This document shows, in pieces, positions 12,179 through 25,255 of a stretch of 64,000 bases of DNA. The stretch is taken from positions 31,697,798-31,761,797 of the forward strand of contig CM069442.1 of the NCBI GenBank assembly GCA_035610835.1. Reading direction: 5' to 3'. The position numbers and the translations under genes were made by a program. Origin of the DNA: Ophiura sarsii. Its lineage: Eukaryota; Echinodermata; Ophiuroidea; Amphilepidida; Ophiuridae. The notes under the pieces were generated by a model. The model had not been told where the DNA came from. It was given only the letters and a program-made list of their open reading frames with translations, and ran no database searches. The number at the start of each line of letters is the position of its first letter. Position 1 is the stretch's first letter.

Positions 12179-12760
12179 GGTTTGAATACACTATCACTAT
12201 CAGCTGAGTAAATAGTGTGGCTAGTCCTGTTATGACCCAGCTGATCAAGGCCACTAGCTATATATTGCATCATACAAACATACTAGTACATGTACAGATG
12301 ACCACGCCTTTGATTCAAGAAAGGTATATTCAATGGACATTCATATGAACAATAGCAACTTTGAAATACAGGTGAACTGAACTAGTAAACAAGATACCTG
12401 GTAAAAGCTCATGCATTGAATTATAATTTGCATAATAAAAGCAACCATGCCAGGTGTATGGGATTAGGCAAGATTGCCCAATAGTTACACAAATATGCCA
12501 CATGGCCAGTCAGTTGATAACCTGCCATCATACACTACACATCGATGCTCCAATCTGCACACACTGATCCAACATCTTCTACCATCACATTATTTTACTA
12601 GATTCAAATATAAAGCATTTACATCTCAGTATGGCAAATTTGGCTTCAAACATGATTGGTGTAGGCATGGTCAAGGAATTCCAGCAGAGAAATAAGTGGG
12701 GTGCAGATTCTGTTCCGCTCTCATTTTACTCTACCATCAAAGGGTATGTATACTACATGT
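12179..12760. other. Intergenic DNA, nothing recognised
   Basis: Only short frames without motifs are visible, notably 12474-12695. No repeat boundary was seen until the MITE that begins at 12761. Confidence 0.4.
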
Positions 12761-12920
12761 CAGGGGTAGCACTAGGTTTTTAAATTAGGGTTTTTTAGAA
12801 CCCTGACCCCCACAAAAGTTTGAAAAATAAGAAGTTATTTTGGATTTTCGGCTAATTTATTGCGCCAAAATGAAAAAATATGCGCTAAACGCGCAAGAAC
12901 CCCCAGTAGCGCTATCCCTG
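12761..12920. mobile_element. Short hAT-like MITE
   Basis: The ends are CAGGGGTAGCACTAGG and, inverted, CAGGGATAGCGCTACTGG. The flanks carry similar TACATGT words (12754-12760 and 12923-12929), consistent with a target duplication of about 8 bp. There is no coding capacity. The interior has 'AGGGTTTTTTAGAACCCT', a small hairpin. Confidence 0.7.
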
Positions 12921-14857
12921 CGTACATGTAGGTGACATAATGTTGGTTCATAACAAAAAGCTAAGGAAGACATTTTCTTGTAGCTAATAAAGACCAATTT
13001 GAACACAAAAAGAGCAATAATCCTAATTACATACATCAGCCACCACCAAACAAACATCCCCTCCACAAGTTATGAAATTAATCATATTAGAAGCTGTTTC
13101 CCTGCATCTAATATCCAGAAAATGATATCAATAAAAAGCAAATACAATACCCCCCCCCCCCCCCCCCTTGAGAAAAAACAACAACCTAGAATAAAATAAG
13201 GATTTTTGATTTTTCCCAGCACCCATTATCCAGAAAAAGACCCCCCCCCCCCCCGGATAAAGACAATACCCCCTACCCGATAAAAACAAACAGCTCACCC
13301 ACACCTGAACAAAAAGACAATCCCCACAGACCACCCCAAGAAAAACGAAAGAAAAACAAAGAAAAAGAAACAACAAAAAGAAACAAACAAGCCAAGAAGT
13401 ACAAGATTGTCCCCAAATCTACTAGAATACTCACAAGACCCCAGCCCCCATAACACTTAAAACAATAAAAGAAAAGAAAAACATTGATAAATAAACAAAT
13501 AAATGTTTAAAAAATAAGTCACCAAACAGTAAATACATAAATAAATTAATGAATAAATAAATAAAGTTAATATAGACAAAACTAAAAAAAACACAAACTG
13601 AATAAGAAAACAACAATAAAATACCTTTAAAAAAGCCATTAAAACAACATAATCACACCTAAAACAAAAATATATCAACACAAAAACACCCCAAAAAAAC
13701 TAATCCACACTCATGACAATAAATATATCTAAATAATTCTTCAAAAATCCCAAAAAGAAAGAAAAAGAAAGAAAAAGAAAGAAAAAGAGAGAGAGAACAA
13801 ATAAAAGTTAGCCCATCACTATTTTAGGATATCCACAAACTTTTTTTCTCAAAGCTGATTGGTTGTCCCTAACCCATGCATAACTGGTTGTCATGAAACC
13901 CAGCATATCATTGGCCACATACTCCCCTTGATATACATCAATATTCATACACAATTCAATAGGGATGAGAGTATACACTCCACCTATTTCTATCACAAAA
14001 ATCATTATGGTACCGTTGTGCCCATCACTACTAAAACTTTTTTACAATAGACAAAACTTTTGCTTGATGCTGAGTGGATGTCTCTGACACACCCCTCACA
14101 CACCCCTTGTATTTAATTGGCTACAAGTACCTATGACATCATTTTGGCTAGTGAGCTCCCCCAGATATAGTGCTGGGAGATATCAAGCTTCCCAACACCA
14201 AAATCACCAACTGCCCTTCATCTCTTCAACAAACATCATAATTTGCTTAATTCAAACAGGAAATCAAACTTAAACCTTTCCCCAGCAGATTTTTATTCCA
14301 TTGGAACAATTATTTTGGGTTTCAAACATGAAAAATAGTGAATTTATTACGCATTTTGTCTTGGTGGCCATGTTTGCCCACTTTATCAGGGGCCGAATTT
14401 GGCCACCTGATAGGATTGATAGTTATTCGAGAAAAAAAATATTGGATACTTACTAACTTACATCACGTAATACGATAGTGTTGCTCGCAGATAATTTATA
14501 TCGGTGCTGACAAAACTGAAGACTACACTAAGAACAACATGTTGTGATAAAACACACGCACAGACTGCTAAATGATTGACAACAGCATGTTGTTGTTTTC
14601 TGCAGACACAAGCGACACGTTTACTCGTAGACGAGTCGAAATTCCGCGCTTACTGGGTTGACCTTATGTTGACCTCAAAACAAGGGTTGCCTGTCTGTAT
14701 GTCCCATTCTTTACACGCATTCTGAATGAATTCCGGTTGTAAAATACTGTCGCACAAGTTGTCACATCTATTATGCTTAGTATTGTTAGATGGGATTAGG
14801 GATGCATAGATGCAGATAATAGTGCAATACCAACAAAGCAAACTGCTAAACGAACAA
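12921..14857. other. AT-rich DNA with poly-C tracts and simple repeats
   Basis: There is no gene. Runs of C lie at about 13149-13167 and 13240-13254. An A-rich, C-containing stretch with almost no T or G on this strand runs from 13180 to about 13800, including an AAATAAAT-type stretch (13480-13565). A GAAAGAAAAA microsatellite lies at about 13755-13795. The strand asymmetry of 13180-13800 produces long but meaningless minus-strand frames. Confidence 0.6.
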
Positions 14858-15246
14858 TCCCGGGGGGGGGGGGGGGGGGGGGGGAGGGGGTTCTCGGATT
14901 TATTCTTTTGGGTTCTCGGATTTTAGTTGTTTTTGTAGTGATGAGAGCCCAGCAAACTGAAAATTGACCCAAACATTTACCAATTTTCGGGAGAAAATTG
15001 ACATATGTTTACCAGAAACCTATAATTTTCCATAATTTATTTGACAGATTTTGCTATTATTGGGCGAAAAACATCAACATTAAGGATTTTAAACTTATAA
15101 ATTTACAAAAAGGGCTTTGAAAAAGGGTCATTCATTTACCAAAGGGTGAAAATGGGACCCCAATTTGACGGCACATCATCGTAAGTAACCTCATATCCAA
15201 TAAGTAGGCCTATCCCCTCCCCCCCCCCCCCCCCCCCCCCTCCCCG
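14858..15246. mobile_element. MITE-like element bounded by poly-G and poly-C
   Basis: CCC followed by a run of about 22 G (with one A) at 14861-14889 is mirrored by a run of about 28 C and then CCCGGG at 15215-15247. Similar heptamers, CGAACAA and CGAACAC, flank the two ends and may be the target duplication. The internal 370 bp is non-coding. The exact run lengths are the part most likely to be affected by sequencing error. Confidence 0.5.
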
Positions 15247-15340
15247 GGCGAACACAACGTTGTAAAGACCGCCACGACACTGATGTTGTGACTGGGTCAC
15301 TTGTGAAGGAGGCAACACAACAACGCCCCCCCCCCCCCCC

Positions 15341-15580
15341 CAGCGTCCGAATTAAGGAAAAAAATCTGGTTGCCCGCCGGGCAACCAAACAGGAAATGAT
15401 GGTTGCCCGGCAGATTTTTGGTTGCCCGTTCTGTAAAATATTTAAATGCATGTGTTAAGTGTTTCACTTCTTGTAAAAAAATTTGGTTGCCCACCGGGCA
15501 ACCAAATAAGTACATGTTGGTTGCCCGGTGCTAATTTTGGGTGTCCCGGGCAACCGGGCAACCACTTAACGCGAACGCTG
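15341..15580. mobile_element. hAT-like MITE rich in GGTTGCCCGG palindromes (copy 1)
   Basis: It starts CAGCGTCCGAATTAAGG and ends CGCGAACGCTG, so the ends CAGCG/CGCTG are inverted. It is nearly identical to 20702-20938. The interior repeats GGTTGCCCGGCAGA, CCCGCCGGGCAACC and CCGGGCAACCGGGCAACC, each able to fold on itself. It is embedded in poly-C, so its target duplication cannot be read here, but the second copy shows it clearly. Confidence 0.85.
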
Positions 15581-18500
15581 CGCCCCCCCCCCCACCACCC
15601 CCTACCCTCGGGTGGCTTACCCTATCCGAGTCCCCCCGGGTAAGGTGATACAGTACAACAGTCCATAAACACTCCAACTTTCATATTATGTTGAAATAGG
15701 GGGTGGGGGTTATGTAACTTTTTATTCTTTAACAGGGGGGCGTTGTGTAAATTTGTTTAAACTATAAAGATGGTGGTGATTGGAGTGATTTTAGAGACTA
15801 TTTTGGAGTGTATAAATGCCATTTTTTTCTGCGCTTCGCGCATATTTTCTTAAAACCTATCGACTTCAAACACTTTTACTATGAGACGACTTCTGGACAG
15901 CAAATCGACGATATGGTGGAATAAAAATTCCATTAAAATGGAAAGTTGGCGGTCAAAAGGAAATTGCGATATAAGGCAAATAGAAAGAGCAAAAATAGCA
16001 ACATTTGTAAATACGGCTTTTAGTTGCTAAAATTATGTGGCAGAAGAAGCAAGCGCATAGATGATAATTGTGCAAGATTCTTGCATGGCATTACTAGAAA
16101 GCAATATAAATTACAGCCATAGTTTAGTGATAAACACGGTTTTAACATTCAATTTAAGTTTTAAATATATGTCATATGTATTCAATTTATTTGATCAATA
16201 CATAAATAAATGAGTTTTTTTTTTAAATACTTTTAAATAAATAGTTGAATCATTTTGTTAATAAATAATAATATAAATCAAAAATTACATTTTTAATCGA
16301 AAATAAATGAATCAATAAACTAATTAATCAATACATAAATACACGCATATTAAAAATTAAAATATTAAAAATTACTTATAAAATAAAGAAATTAAAACAA
16401 ATGAACATGAGAAAACATTAATAAATAAATAAATGAATAATTATGTAGATAATTAATAATATAAAAAGTAAATAAGTAAATATACAAATATACAAATGAA
16501 TAAATTTTACATTCAATTTAAGTTTCAAGCACTATTTTTTCGCGGCATTTAATGTTCGTGATGCAGAAGAACCCACATTTTTCATCATGAAATGTTTACA
16601 AATGTACACCTTTCTAATAATGTCTAATAAGAATACTAAAAGCTTGTGAGCATGACAATTTCACCAATCCTAGCCAGTCGCGAAATTTTTCATACACATA
16701 GATATTTCATCCAAACCTTGACCATGTTTTATGACACAGTTGCACAGTTGACACTCTGAGCTTTTCAGTAGTATCTGAGACCACAATTGTAATGTGTATA
16801 ACATCTGGACAGTTGGGAGATTTCACTTTAGTCAAACAAGATAAGCTATTATGTCTCTCTGTTGGGAGTCTAATAACATCTCTCTGATTGAATCATCAAG
16901 GCTAAACAAATATAGCTTTGACTCCATCACAGACTGCAGGACTGTTAAAATAAACTGCATAGGTACATGTAATTTACAAAGACTGCAAAATAATTTAGAC
17001 AATTTTCCATATACTAAAAACAAAATGGCAGCCTCCATGTATATGTAGAAAGACCTAAATGTCCAAGAATATGCAATCTGATGCTATAAGGTTGGCGGTT
17101 GCCCCGCCAACCAAAAAAATCTATTATATAATCATCAACGGTCGAGACTTTAGAGCCAAAGGGCGTATAATATTACAAAATCCAATATCATGATTTAAAA
17201 ATGTGATTTATTGCATATTGCGTTTCACCTCATCTATGCTTTGCACCAATGCTCACAAAAGTAGAACGTTTCACTTGATTATACGTTTCAGCTCAGAATG
17301 TTCTGACTTGTTCGGGTTATAAAGACTCACAAAACCACCCAAAAAGATAACTATGAAGAAAAAAATTCCAACTCGCTACGCTCGCCATTACTTATTTCAC
17401 AAAATAAGGGGCATACAAAGAAGGGGCATAAACAAAGTTTGTCAACGTATCCATGAAAAAAAATCCAAAGGTAGCCTAAAGACAGCCCCTTAAGTATGAC
17501 AAGTTGATTTTTTTCGGGAAGGGGGGTGGGGTGTGTAAAAAGCTACTGGTTAGCAGGGGGGTCATGTAATTTTCAGTTTCAGCCGTAGGGGGGGGGGGGG
17601 TAGGTAATTTTAACATACGAGTCTCAAATTTGTCCCAACCCTCCTTCCACCATAAATAATGAACGGTCCCTTAGACTGTTTAAACAGTGACAGTTAATGG
17701 TTTGAAAGAGGATGAAAGGTATAGAGTGGCAATTTCCAATCACTCTCATGGGCCAGTGGCGTTATAACTGAGGTGGCGTCAATAACAAAATAAAACAGGC
17801 AACAATATTTTGAATCGGAAGAGACCTGAGTATCATAAGTGACTCGCACAATCAACCTGTTGTACGATGTCAATGGGATTCCACTTCATTCAACATTTAA
17901 ACACAAATGGTAGGTTTAAAGTGCTCAATCTACTTTGTAGATTGAGCGTTTTCTCTAACGGTCACACGCGATACGAAGATTGCGAAAGTCTCGTTGAAGC
18001 CCGGGGCCCTGCCCGGGGCGCGATCTTTATTACCGTAAACAACATTTGATACCTGACGGAGTAAAGTGCATAGCACATGTACATTGTACAGCAATACATT
18101 TATACAGTGAGTGAGTACGGTTAATAAATTCGCGCCCGGGGCATCAACCTCAGAATTAAGGTTCTGTATTTGGCTTTCTAACGCCACAATCAGACTTCTT
18201 TCCCGGCTATTGACACATCGACAAAACATGTAAAGTGAGGCGAAGGGTAAACTCTACAGGCTGCAGTAAAAGGGATTAAAAATGCGAGCTGATAATTTGG
18301 TAAATACTGTTGCTCAGTAGAACAACAGATCATGCCTTTCTACTATATACATGTATAAAGATGCTAGAAACATTTCGTCTTGGAAATGCAAATACGTAGT
18401 AAGTATCTTTTGACGTTTTTCAGAAGAAGCATTTTGAATTCAATTTTTGTTAATTTATTACTGTTTTAACAAGCTTATGATTACAACTTGATTAATTCTA

Positions 18501-19906
18501 ACATCAAGACAGTAAATGACTCAGATGACTTAAAATGTGTAAATTTGCCTATAAATAATACTCAATTTGGCCAAAAATGTCACTTCACGGCGCTCTTGCA
18601 TTCCCAAGACGAGTTCAAACAACTATTCTGTGAAGTGAAGCTGAAGCATATTGATGCATGATGCGAACTGCGTGTGTCCAATCAAGTTCAGCTAATTGAC
18701 CACATAACCAATATATATAGTCCTATATACAAAATTAATTGTTGTGTGGATGTGGAATACATAAAAGAGTTAAACACTCACGGTGTAGATAACTAACCAA
18801 ATACCAATTACATCCAAAGGCGCAAATGCCATTATGCACTCAATATACGAACGTGAACAAGATGTTTATTACCCATCAAGTCAAATATAGCATCAGTTAT
18901 ACATGTCACAGGCTGTATCAAAATTATTTGTACTCTGATATGTTCCATTTTCAAAAAAACATTAAAAATATAAAATCTCTGATAAATACAATATCTTTGA
19001 TTTTAATAAATAGGGAATTATGTCAACTTATTGATCTGATAATCTGAAGATAATTGGCTGTTGTTTCTGACCGCTATTGTCATTCAAATGAAGATCGATG
19101 TAATCATGGTTTTAAACTAAAGCACGAAGTATTCGTAATGCATGATATAGTACAATTAAATTTCCCGCTCTTATATAGAAAGTGGCAATGCACACATTTC
19201 CCTCACCCCATCTACACTATTCAAGTGAATTTAGCATTACATAATCAGATTTAAGGGATTAATTTTAATCGATAATCATTGATCATTATTGACTAGAACA
19301 TTTACTTGGTAAATGATGACAAACAAATAACTAAAAATATAGCATTTCTAAGTTTTACAGGACACATAATCATTTGGAAAGTAGTTAATATAATTATGAG
19401 TGCAGTCAGGAGGAACTTTACAGATCTAACGTTTCGATGAAAATGATAAAAACACCAATATTCCTTTAAAAGCTTGTAAATTCTGAAAAAAATGTTCGAT
19501 TGTCGTAAATCAAAATTCTTAGAAAAGATGAAACTTCAATAATTTTGCATATAGAAGCAAAATGGTCTAAATGGTTCGTAACATATCAAAAAAAAATCTG
19601 AAAAACTGATCAGACCACGGTACAAATCTTTTTGATACAGCCTGTATGTAGCCAGGATTTTTGATATTTGACTTTTACTGTCAAAATATCCTATAATTAA
19701 TCAAATTAATAAGGTTGATAGCTAGAATCACTGTCTTTCCCATGATCCCATCTGACTCATGAGCCCAGTTCTTATAGCACTGGTCACGGGTTCAATTCAC
19801 TGGCTGTCATTTATGTTGTGTGGATAAAACAGAATTAATGTGCATTATATTCGTGGTATCAAATACCACGATTGTAGGCCAAAGTTCGCTTACTTAGCCA
19901 ATTAAT
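15581..19906. other. Gene-free, AT-rich DNA
   Basis: I see no supported gene in 4.3 kb. Stretches of ATAAATAA-type simple sequence fill 16130-16520. A G run lies at about 17588-17599. A small hairpin, TTGGCGGTTGCCCCGCCAA, lies at 17093-17111. The open frames at 16832-17048, 17867-18229 and 18826-19254 show no domain and no convincing splice structure. Confidence 0.5.
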
Positions 19907-20168
19907 TGATCTGTAAAAACCCGTCGGATGTCGCCAGATGTGAACTAGGGATTATAGGTAAAATGTGTTTGTTTTTTAAATCACCTTCAAAAACTAACTT
20001 AAGTCACTTTTCTAATCAACCAATTAATTAATCTTTTGGGCTTTTTTCATGAATTCTTGTTTTGTAGCTTTTTATGTCATCATCATTCACTCATAACCTT
20101 CCTTATGATATTACATATCTCCAATATGACAAATCCCATCATGTGGCGGGTTTTCACAGATTGCATCA
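19907..20168. mobile_element. MITE, CATGATGCGATCTG family (copy 2)
   Basis: This is a shorter copy of the element at 7137-7578. It opens TTGATCTGTAAAAACCCGTC, then GGATGTCGC and GTGAACTAGGGATTAT, then the shared TTCTTGTTTTGTAGC. It ends CATGTGGCGGGTTTTCACAG and TTGCATCA. About 180 bp of the centre of copy 1 is missing. Confidence 0.8.
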
Positions 20169-20701
20169 CAATTTTCGCATTGAAATGCAATAACTACTTT
20201 CTTCTTGGCCCAATCACAGTTTTCCTCCATAGTGTCGTATTCACGGTATTTGATTACAGAATATCGCTATTGTTCGATTCCGACCAAAATCATCACTAAA
20301 AACAATTATTCGGTAAATTCAGCATCATAATACAAGCTTTTCCTGTTTATATTTTGTTGACGTTGGTTGGTTCGGTCCTGTCATGACTGACAGCTCGTGA
20401 CCTTACAGATACTACGCCACAAATAACGATTTTCAGCAAAGGAGTAACAATCACGGAGAGGGTGTCCAGTAATCAATTTTATTTGGTCAATCCACCGGGA
20501 ACGAGGTCTGCCTCTCTTGCGCTTCCCTTCAATCATGCCTTGCATGATCATCTTCTCTAGGTTGTTACCCTTGCGACGCGAAGTAGCTCAGCATTTGGGT
20601 GTTAATAGCATGAAGAAGTCGTTTAGACACCCCTATTTCTTCAATAATACTGGCATTGGTCCTTCTCATTGTCCATACGATACGAAGCATACGCCTCCAA
20701 C

Positions 20702-20938
20702 CAGCGTCCGAATTAAGGAAAAAAATCTGGTTGCCCGCCGGGCAACCAAACAGGAAATGATGGTTGCCCGGCAGATTTTTTGGTTGCCCGTTCTGTAAAA
20801 TATTAAAATGCATGTGTTAAGTGTTTCACTTCTTGTAAAAAAATTTGGTTGCCCACCAACCAAATAAGTACATGTTGGTTGCCCGGTGCTAATTTTGGGT
20901 GTCCCGGGCAACCGGGCAACCACTTAACGCGAACGCTG
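20702..20938. mobile_element. hAT-like MITE with perfect 8-bp duplication (copy 2)
   Basis: The element starts CAGCGTCCGAATTAAG and ends GCGAACGCTG. CCTCCAAC flanks it on both sides (20694-20701 and 20939-20946). Removing it restores the LINE frame across 'CWRR|MLRIVW'. It matches 15341-15580 almost base for base, with a loss of 6 bases in one GCCCACCGGGCAACC block, so both copies are probably young. Confidence 0.92.
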
Positions 20939-21506
20939 CCTCCAACACCACATCTCGAAAGCAGCTATTCTGTTTTTGTCAGCTTTGGTTAGGGTCCACG
21001 TCTCGCATGCATACATGGCAATTGGAAATACAAGGGATTGGACAAGCCTGGTTTTTGTTGCTCTGGTTATTCCTCTGTCAGCCCAGATCTTGCTTAGGTT
21101 GATCATTGCTGATCTAGCCATTGCTAAACGGTGTCTAATCTCTTGGCTGCAACCACCCTCTTTGGTGATCAGGGATCCAAGGAAGTTGAATTTTGAGACC
21201 GATTCCACCTCATTATTATCAATTACTAGCGGGCACCAGCGCTTCGCGCTGGACCCGCTAGAAGATTTCACGGGGAATAAGTAAACAAAGCGTAAGAAAA
21301 TTTGATACAATAATATCAAGAACATGTCCTATACATGTATACATAATCCAGACGGGGGCCCTAAATAATCCGAATATCGCAGGTGCTTTTGATAATCCAG
21401 GTTATACATTGCCTTAATCTAGGTAGGCCTACGTTTGTGTTTCCAGATACCTAGGCCTCCCTCCCATGAGACTGCAGGTACCCGTTGTCCCATTATATCC
21501 AGGGAC

Positions 21507-21892
21507 CAGTGGCGTAGCTAGGTTTTTTTTCAGGGGGGGGCAAGATTTCTAAAATGTTCGTAAAAGGTTGCCCAATTTTTATTATTATTCACTTACCTCG
21601 TGAATTTCACGTAAGTGGGGGGGGGGGGGGGGGGGGGGGGGGGGGTCAACAAATTTCGCACAGTCCAAAAAAAATCGCACACTCCAAAAAAACGCACACT
21701 CAATTTACAATTTTGCCTTCTATTTGCAGAATAACCTCGTTTTTTTCTCATTTTTGTCACTATTTCCTTTTTTTTCACCTTTTTTATTTTTAGGGGGTGG
21801 GGCGGGGGCACAAATGGGTTTTTTTCGTCAGGGGGGGGGCATTTGCCCCCCCCCCCCTGCCCCCCCCCCCCCCCCCCTGAGCTACGCCACTG
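21507..21892. mobile_element. hAT MITE, CAGTGGCGTAGC ends
   Basis: The termini CAGTGGCGTAGCTAGG and GAGCTACGCCACTG are inverted. The octamer CCAGGGAC flanks both sides exactly (21499-21506 and 21893-21900). Long G runs (about 30 G at 21617) and C runs (21847-21878) fill the inside. The same terminal sequence is seen at 53294-53642 and, diverged, at 44236-44454. Confidence 0.92.
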
Positions 21893-22444
21893 CCAGGGAC
21901 CCCATAGGCCTAAGCCCTACCCCCTAATCCAGTTACCCCAGGTGCCCTTAATAATGCACTGGATGCCACATAATCAAGGTAGGGATACCCAGGTGCCCTT
22001 ACTTTATCATAGTCAAGTAAATTAAACGCGGGTGCCGAAGATAGCGGACAGTAAAAGTCATATCACAATAGGCAGAGGTCAGTAATATCAAAGCGTTATA
22101 AATGTTTATATAAATATCAATCAAGAGTATGTCCTTAAATAATTCAGGTACTAAGGTGCCCTTGATATAATGTAAGTAACATGGTGCCCTTAATACACCA
22201 TGAGCCTAGGCCCAATGTGCTCTTAAATAATACAGATACCCAATATCTTAATCCGAGTAGGCCTACTCCATCAACGTGTTCTTAATACCAGTTATACTCC
22301 TGTCAGCGCATGTCTCTACCTATTTTGTACCCCAAATAATAAAAAGTTGAATTTTAATGTCAAAATTGAAAGTTACTTAAAATTAGCTTTTAAATGTCTC
22401 CCCCGATTCTTTTATTGCCCTGCCACCCCGTTTTCCTCCTTTAA

Positions 22445-22818
22445 AGATATATTATGTGATCTTTCCATGGAACGCCCTCAACATCGAAAAAAAAATTGAA
22501 AGCAGATTTTCTTGCAGATTTACATTTCTGATCATAAATCGTACATACATTCCAAGTTACAGGGCGATACGATTCTTAATTACTTCAAAATCATGGTTTT
22601 AGAGTGAAAATAAACTGTCGGATATCCGACAACTTATTTTATTCTAGTCTAAATTCACCCTAAAACCATGATTTTGAGGTAATTAGGAATCGTATCGCTC
22701 TGTAACTTGGAATATATGTACGATTTATGATTATAAATGTAAATCTGTAAGAAAATCTACTTTCTAAAAATAAATCACGAATAGAGGGCGCTCTCTGGAA
22801 AAGATCACATAATATGCC
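22445..22818. mobile_element. Foldback MITE with TTAA target site
   Basis: Two arms of about 170 bp are inverted around a centre at about 22630 (CGGATATCCG). TTAA flanks both ends (22441-22444 and 22819-22822), a target preference known from piggyBac-type elements. Arm words include CATATTATGTGATCTTTTCC, GCGCCCTC and AACCATGATTTTGA. A half copy lies at 62975-63113. Confidence 0.85.
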
Positions 22819-23678
22819 TTTAACATATGGTGCTGGTGCAAGTGTCGCCACTGCCCATATGCACATACTGTAGGCCTATCCAGGTAATTCAGTAGGCCTA
22901 CGTTCTGAGCGTTATAGTTTTATAGTCGGTCGTTTAGTTTTATTGTCGGCGGAGTCTATCATCAAGATCACTTGTATCATTCCACGCTTGTACTTGAGCA
23001 CAATGTGTGCCATCCGCAATCAAGGGAAAATAGGTTGGCACACTTTGTCTTAATTACGGGAAAAACCCGCCCCTCTCCCCGGAGGCAATAGTGATCCGAG
23101 TCATATTATCAGAAGCCTTGGTAGGTCCCCCAACATTGAATGATGGGGGGTGGGGAAGGATATAAGAAAGGGGGAGACTTTTGCTTTCTATTAAACAGTG
23201 CTATGTCCCCAACTCTGATCTCAATTGCGAGAACAGGGATAGTTGTAATAAGTTGTGTCATGTGTGGCAACTATTATTTTCCTTGATTGCGGGTTTTGTT
23301 TGGCCTATTTACATTAAATACATTATTCCTCCAATAGGCATGTGGGGCCTTAACGTATAGTATATGTAGTCCCTTATCATGTTTGCTGTGTTCTATAAAG
23401 CCTCCCGAGATACTACCTGAGTGTACACCCTTAACATCCAGTTATCACAGGTGGCCCACCTGCGCATATTAGTAGGCCTATAGCCAGGTAATTTGAGACT
23501 CGTTTTTATAGTGAACCCCGTAATCCAGATACCACGGATGCCCTCAATAATCCAGACACTCTATAATAATCATGATAATGTACCGTAACACGTTCCGTTT
23601 ATCCAGGTGCCCCATGTGCCCTTATATCCAGATTATCAAGTAAGGGAAGTGCGGAGAGGAGGAGGTGGCTTGAGGGTA

Positions 23679-23909
23679 CACTATTAGAAAAAGGGTGCTT
23701 CAGAGGGGTTCTTGGCTGTCCCGTATAATGGTTTAAAGGTTCTTTGATTTTAAAGGCCCCTTTAGAGGTTCGAAAGACCAATGTTTGCCCATATTTTGCC
23801 TATTTTGAACCTTAAAATGGTTCTTTTTGGAACCTTTTAAGGTGATATAAAGGGTTCGATACGGGACAGCCAAGAACCCCTGAAGCCTGAAGCATCCTTT
23901 TTCTGAGTG
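23679..23909. mobile_element. MITE with CACT...AGAAAAAGG ends, TA target
   Basis: The left end CACTATTAGAAAAAGGGTGC pairs with GCATCCTTTTTCTGAGTG at the right. TA flanks both sides (23677-23678, 23910-23911). The next blocks GGGGTTCTTGGCTGTCCCG and CGGGACAGCCAAGAACCCC are perfectly inverted. It is non-coding. Confidence 0.85.
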
Positions 23910-24054
23910 TACGGACTGCCTGCTTTCACTTTGCTCCGTTACAATGTGCACGGTTTGCGCCACAAACGCGTACACTTTTTGTCTGCGTCATTACGTGTGC
24001 GCCGAACCGCGTGCGCCATGTTAAACGCGGTTGCGCAGCACAACATAGAAACGG

Positions 24055-25255
24055 TTGACATGGTACTGCCAGTTTCTTTATCGTCTGGCTCATTTACAAA
24101 AGCTATCTTACGTCTCAAAGATAAGGCACTGAAAGCATATTTCAAGATAAGGGAAAATTTATACAATTCATCATACAAATGTAGTCTGAAATTATTCAGT
24201 ACACTTATTCAACCAATCTTAAATTATGGTTGTGAAGTATGGGCCCCGTATTTACTGAAAAGCCTTAATGATTCAAATTTCCTTACTGTATGTGATAAAC
24301 TCTCAAGCGAAACCTTGCATATTAAGGTTTGTAAACTTATTTTAGGAGTAAACAAAAGAACAACCAATAATGCAGTAAGAGGCGAACTAGGTAGTTTCCC
24401 ATTGCTCATTATAATGCTGAGTTTATCGGTAAAATATTGGTGGAATTTGAACAAAAAATGTATGAATGGATGCACATCTTTAGTAATCGATGCTTTAATC
24501 GATAACAGAAAGATGTCAGATTCCGGAGCATTTACTTGGTCTTCGGGCATTAAGAAGATTTTAACCATGATTCATAATATCGACATTTGGCACAAACCTA
24601 ACACAATCACTTCTGGTAATTTTCGTAACCTAATTATAGGTAATCTTGAATCCATATACAGTGATCACTGGTCTAATGTTATTAACAACTTCCAGTCTAA
24701 ACTTCGATGTTACTGCACGTTCAAAGATTCTTTTGATTTGGAAAATTACATTGTTCTTTTTAACCAGTCTCGTAGATCCCTATTTTGTAAATTAAGAGTT
24801 AGCGCTCACTCACTCATGATTGAAAAGGGGCGATATGTATACCCGATAATCCCCCCAAATGAAAGGATATGCATGTCATGCAATCTAAATGTCATCGAAG
24901 ATGAATTTCACTTCATTATGAAATGCCCGCTCTATAATGATATGCGTACTAAAATGATATCTGAAATTGGTGAAATATATGATCTTGATAACTTAGATGA
25001 CAATGACATTTTCTTGACTATAATGAGGGTTAACGAATTTGATTGCATTCGTCCAGTTATTAATTTTGTAAACTCTGCATTTGAGTTGCGTACATCTTCA
25101 GGAGTTTAAATTGTATATGATATATATGTATCTATATTTTATACTTATGTACATTTGTTTGTTATAATTTGTTTGTTTGTTTGTTTGTTTGTTTCCTTAT
25201 CTTTGTGTACTTTGACCATACCTATATGTTTGGTGAATGTCAAATAATAAATACA
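24055..25255 (+). pseudogene. 5'-truncated L2/CR1-like LINE, C-terminal part of ORF2
   Basis: An uninterrupted plus-strand frame ends at 25109. The recognisable LINE part starts near 24055; residues upstream come from unrelated flanking DNA. It shows 'LIQPILNYGCEVWAPYL' (end of the reverse transcriptase domain), 'CKLILGVNKRTTNNAVRGEL', and the C-terminal 'KLRVSAHSLMIEKGRY' followed by ERxCxxC...EDExHFxxxCPxY, a zinc-binding-like tail common in these LINEs. The catalytic YADD region and the endonuclease are missing, so it is a dead 5'-truncated insertion, yet free of stops over about 350 codons, which implies a recent event. A TTTG-type microsatellite (25162-25192) and AAATAATAAATA near 25250 form the 3' end. 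It lies within the Helitron. Confidence 0.88.

Larger units (their letters stand above)
21300..23660 (+). repeat. Degenerate 'AATCCAGGTGCCCTTAATA' interspersed array
   Basis: Variants of a short word of about 15-25 bases ('atccaggtgccctta', 'gataatccaggttat', 'tacccaggtgccctta') recur at least a dozen times at irregular spacing. They lie outside the inserted MITEs. This looks like an old tandem repeat carried by the Helitron and then scattered by insertions. No coding frame is present. Confidence 0.55.

Noticed and set aside
13128..13681. Phe/Leu-rich minus-strand frames
   Set aside because: They result from an A-rich, G/T-poor strand and poly-C tracts, not from coding selection.
24224..24568. 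114-codon minus frame
   Set aside because: Antisense to the L2/CR1-like LINE frame.
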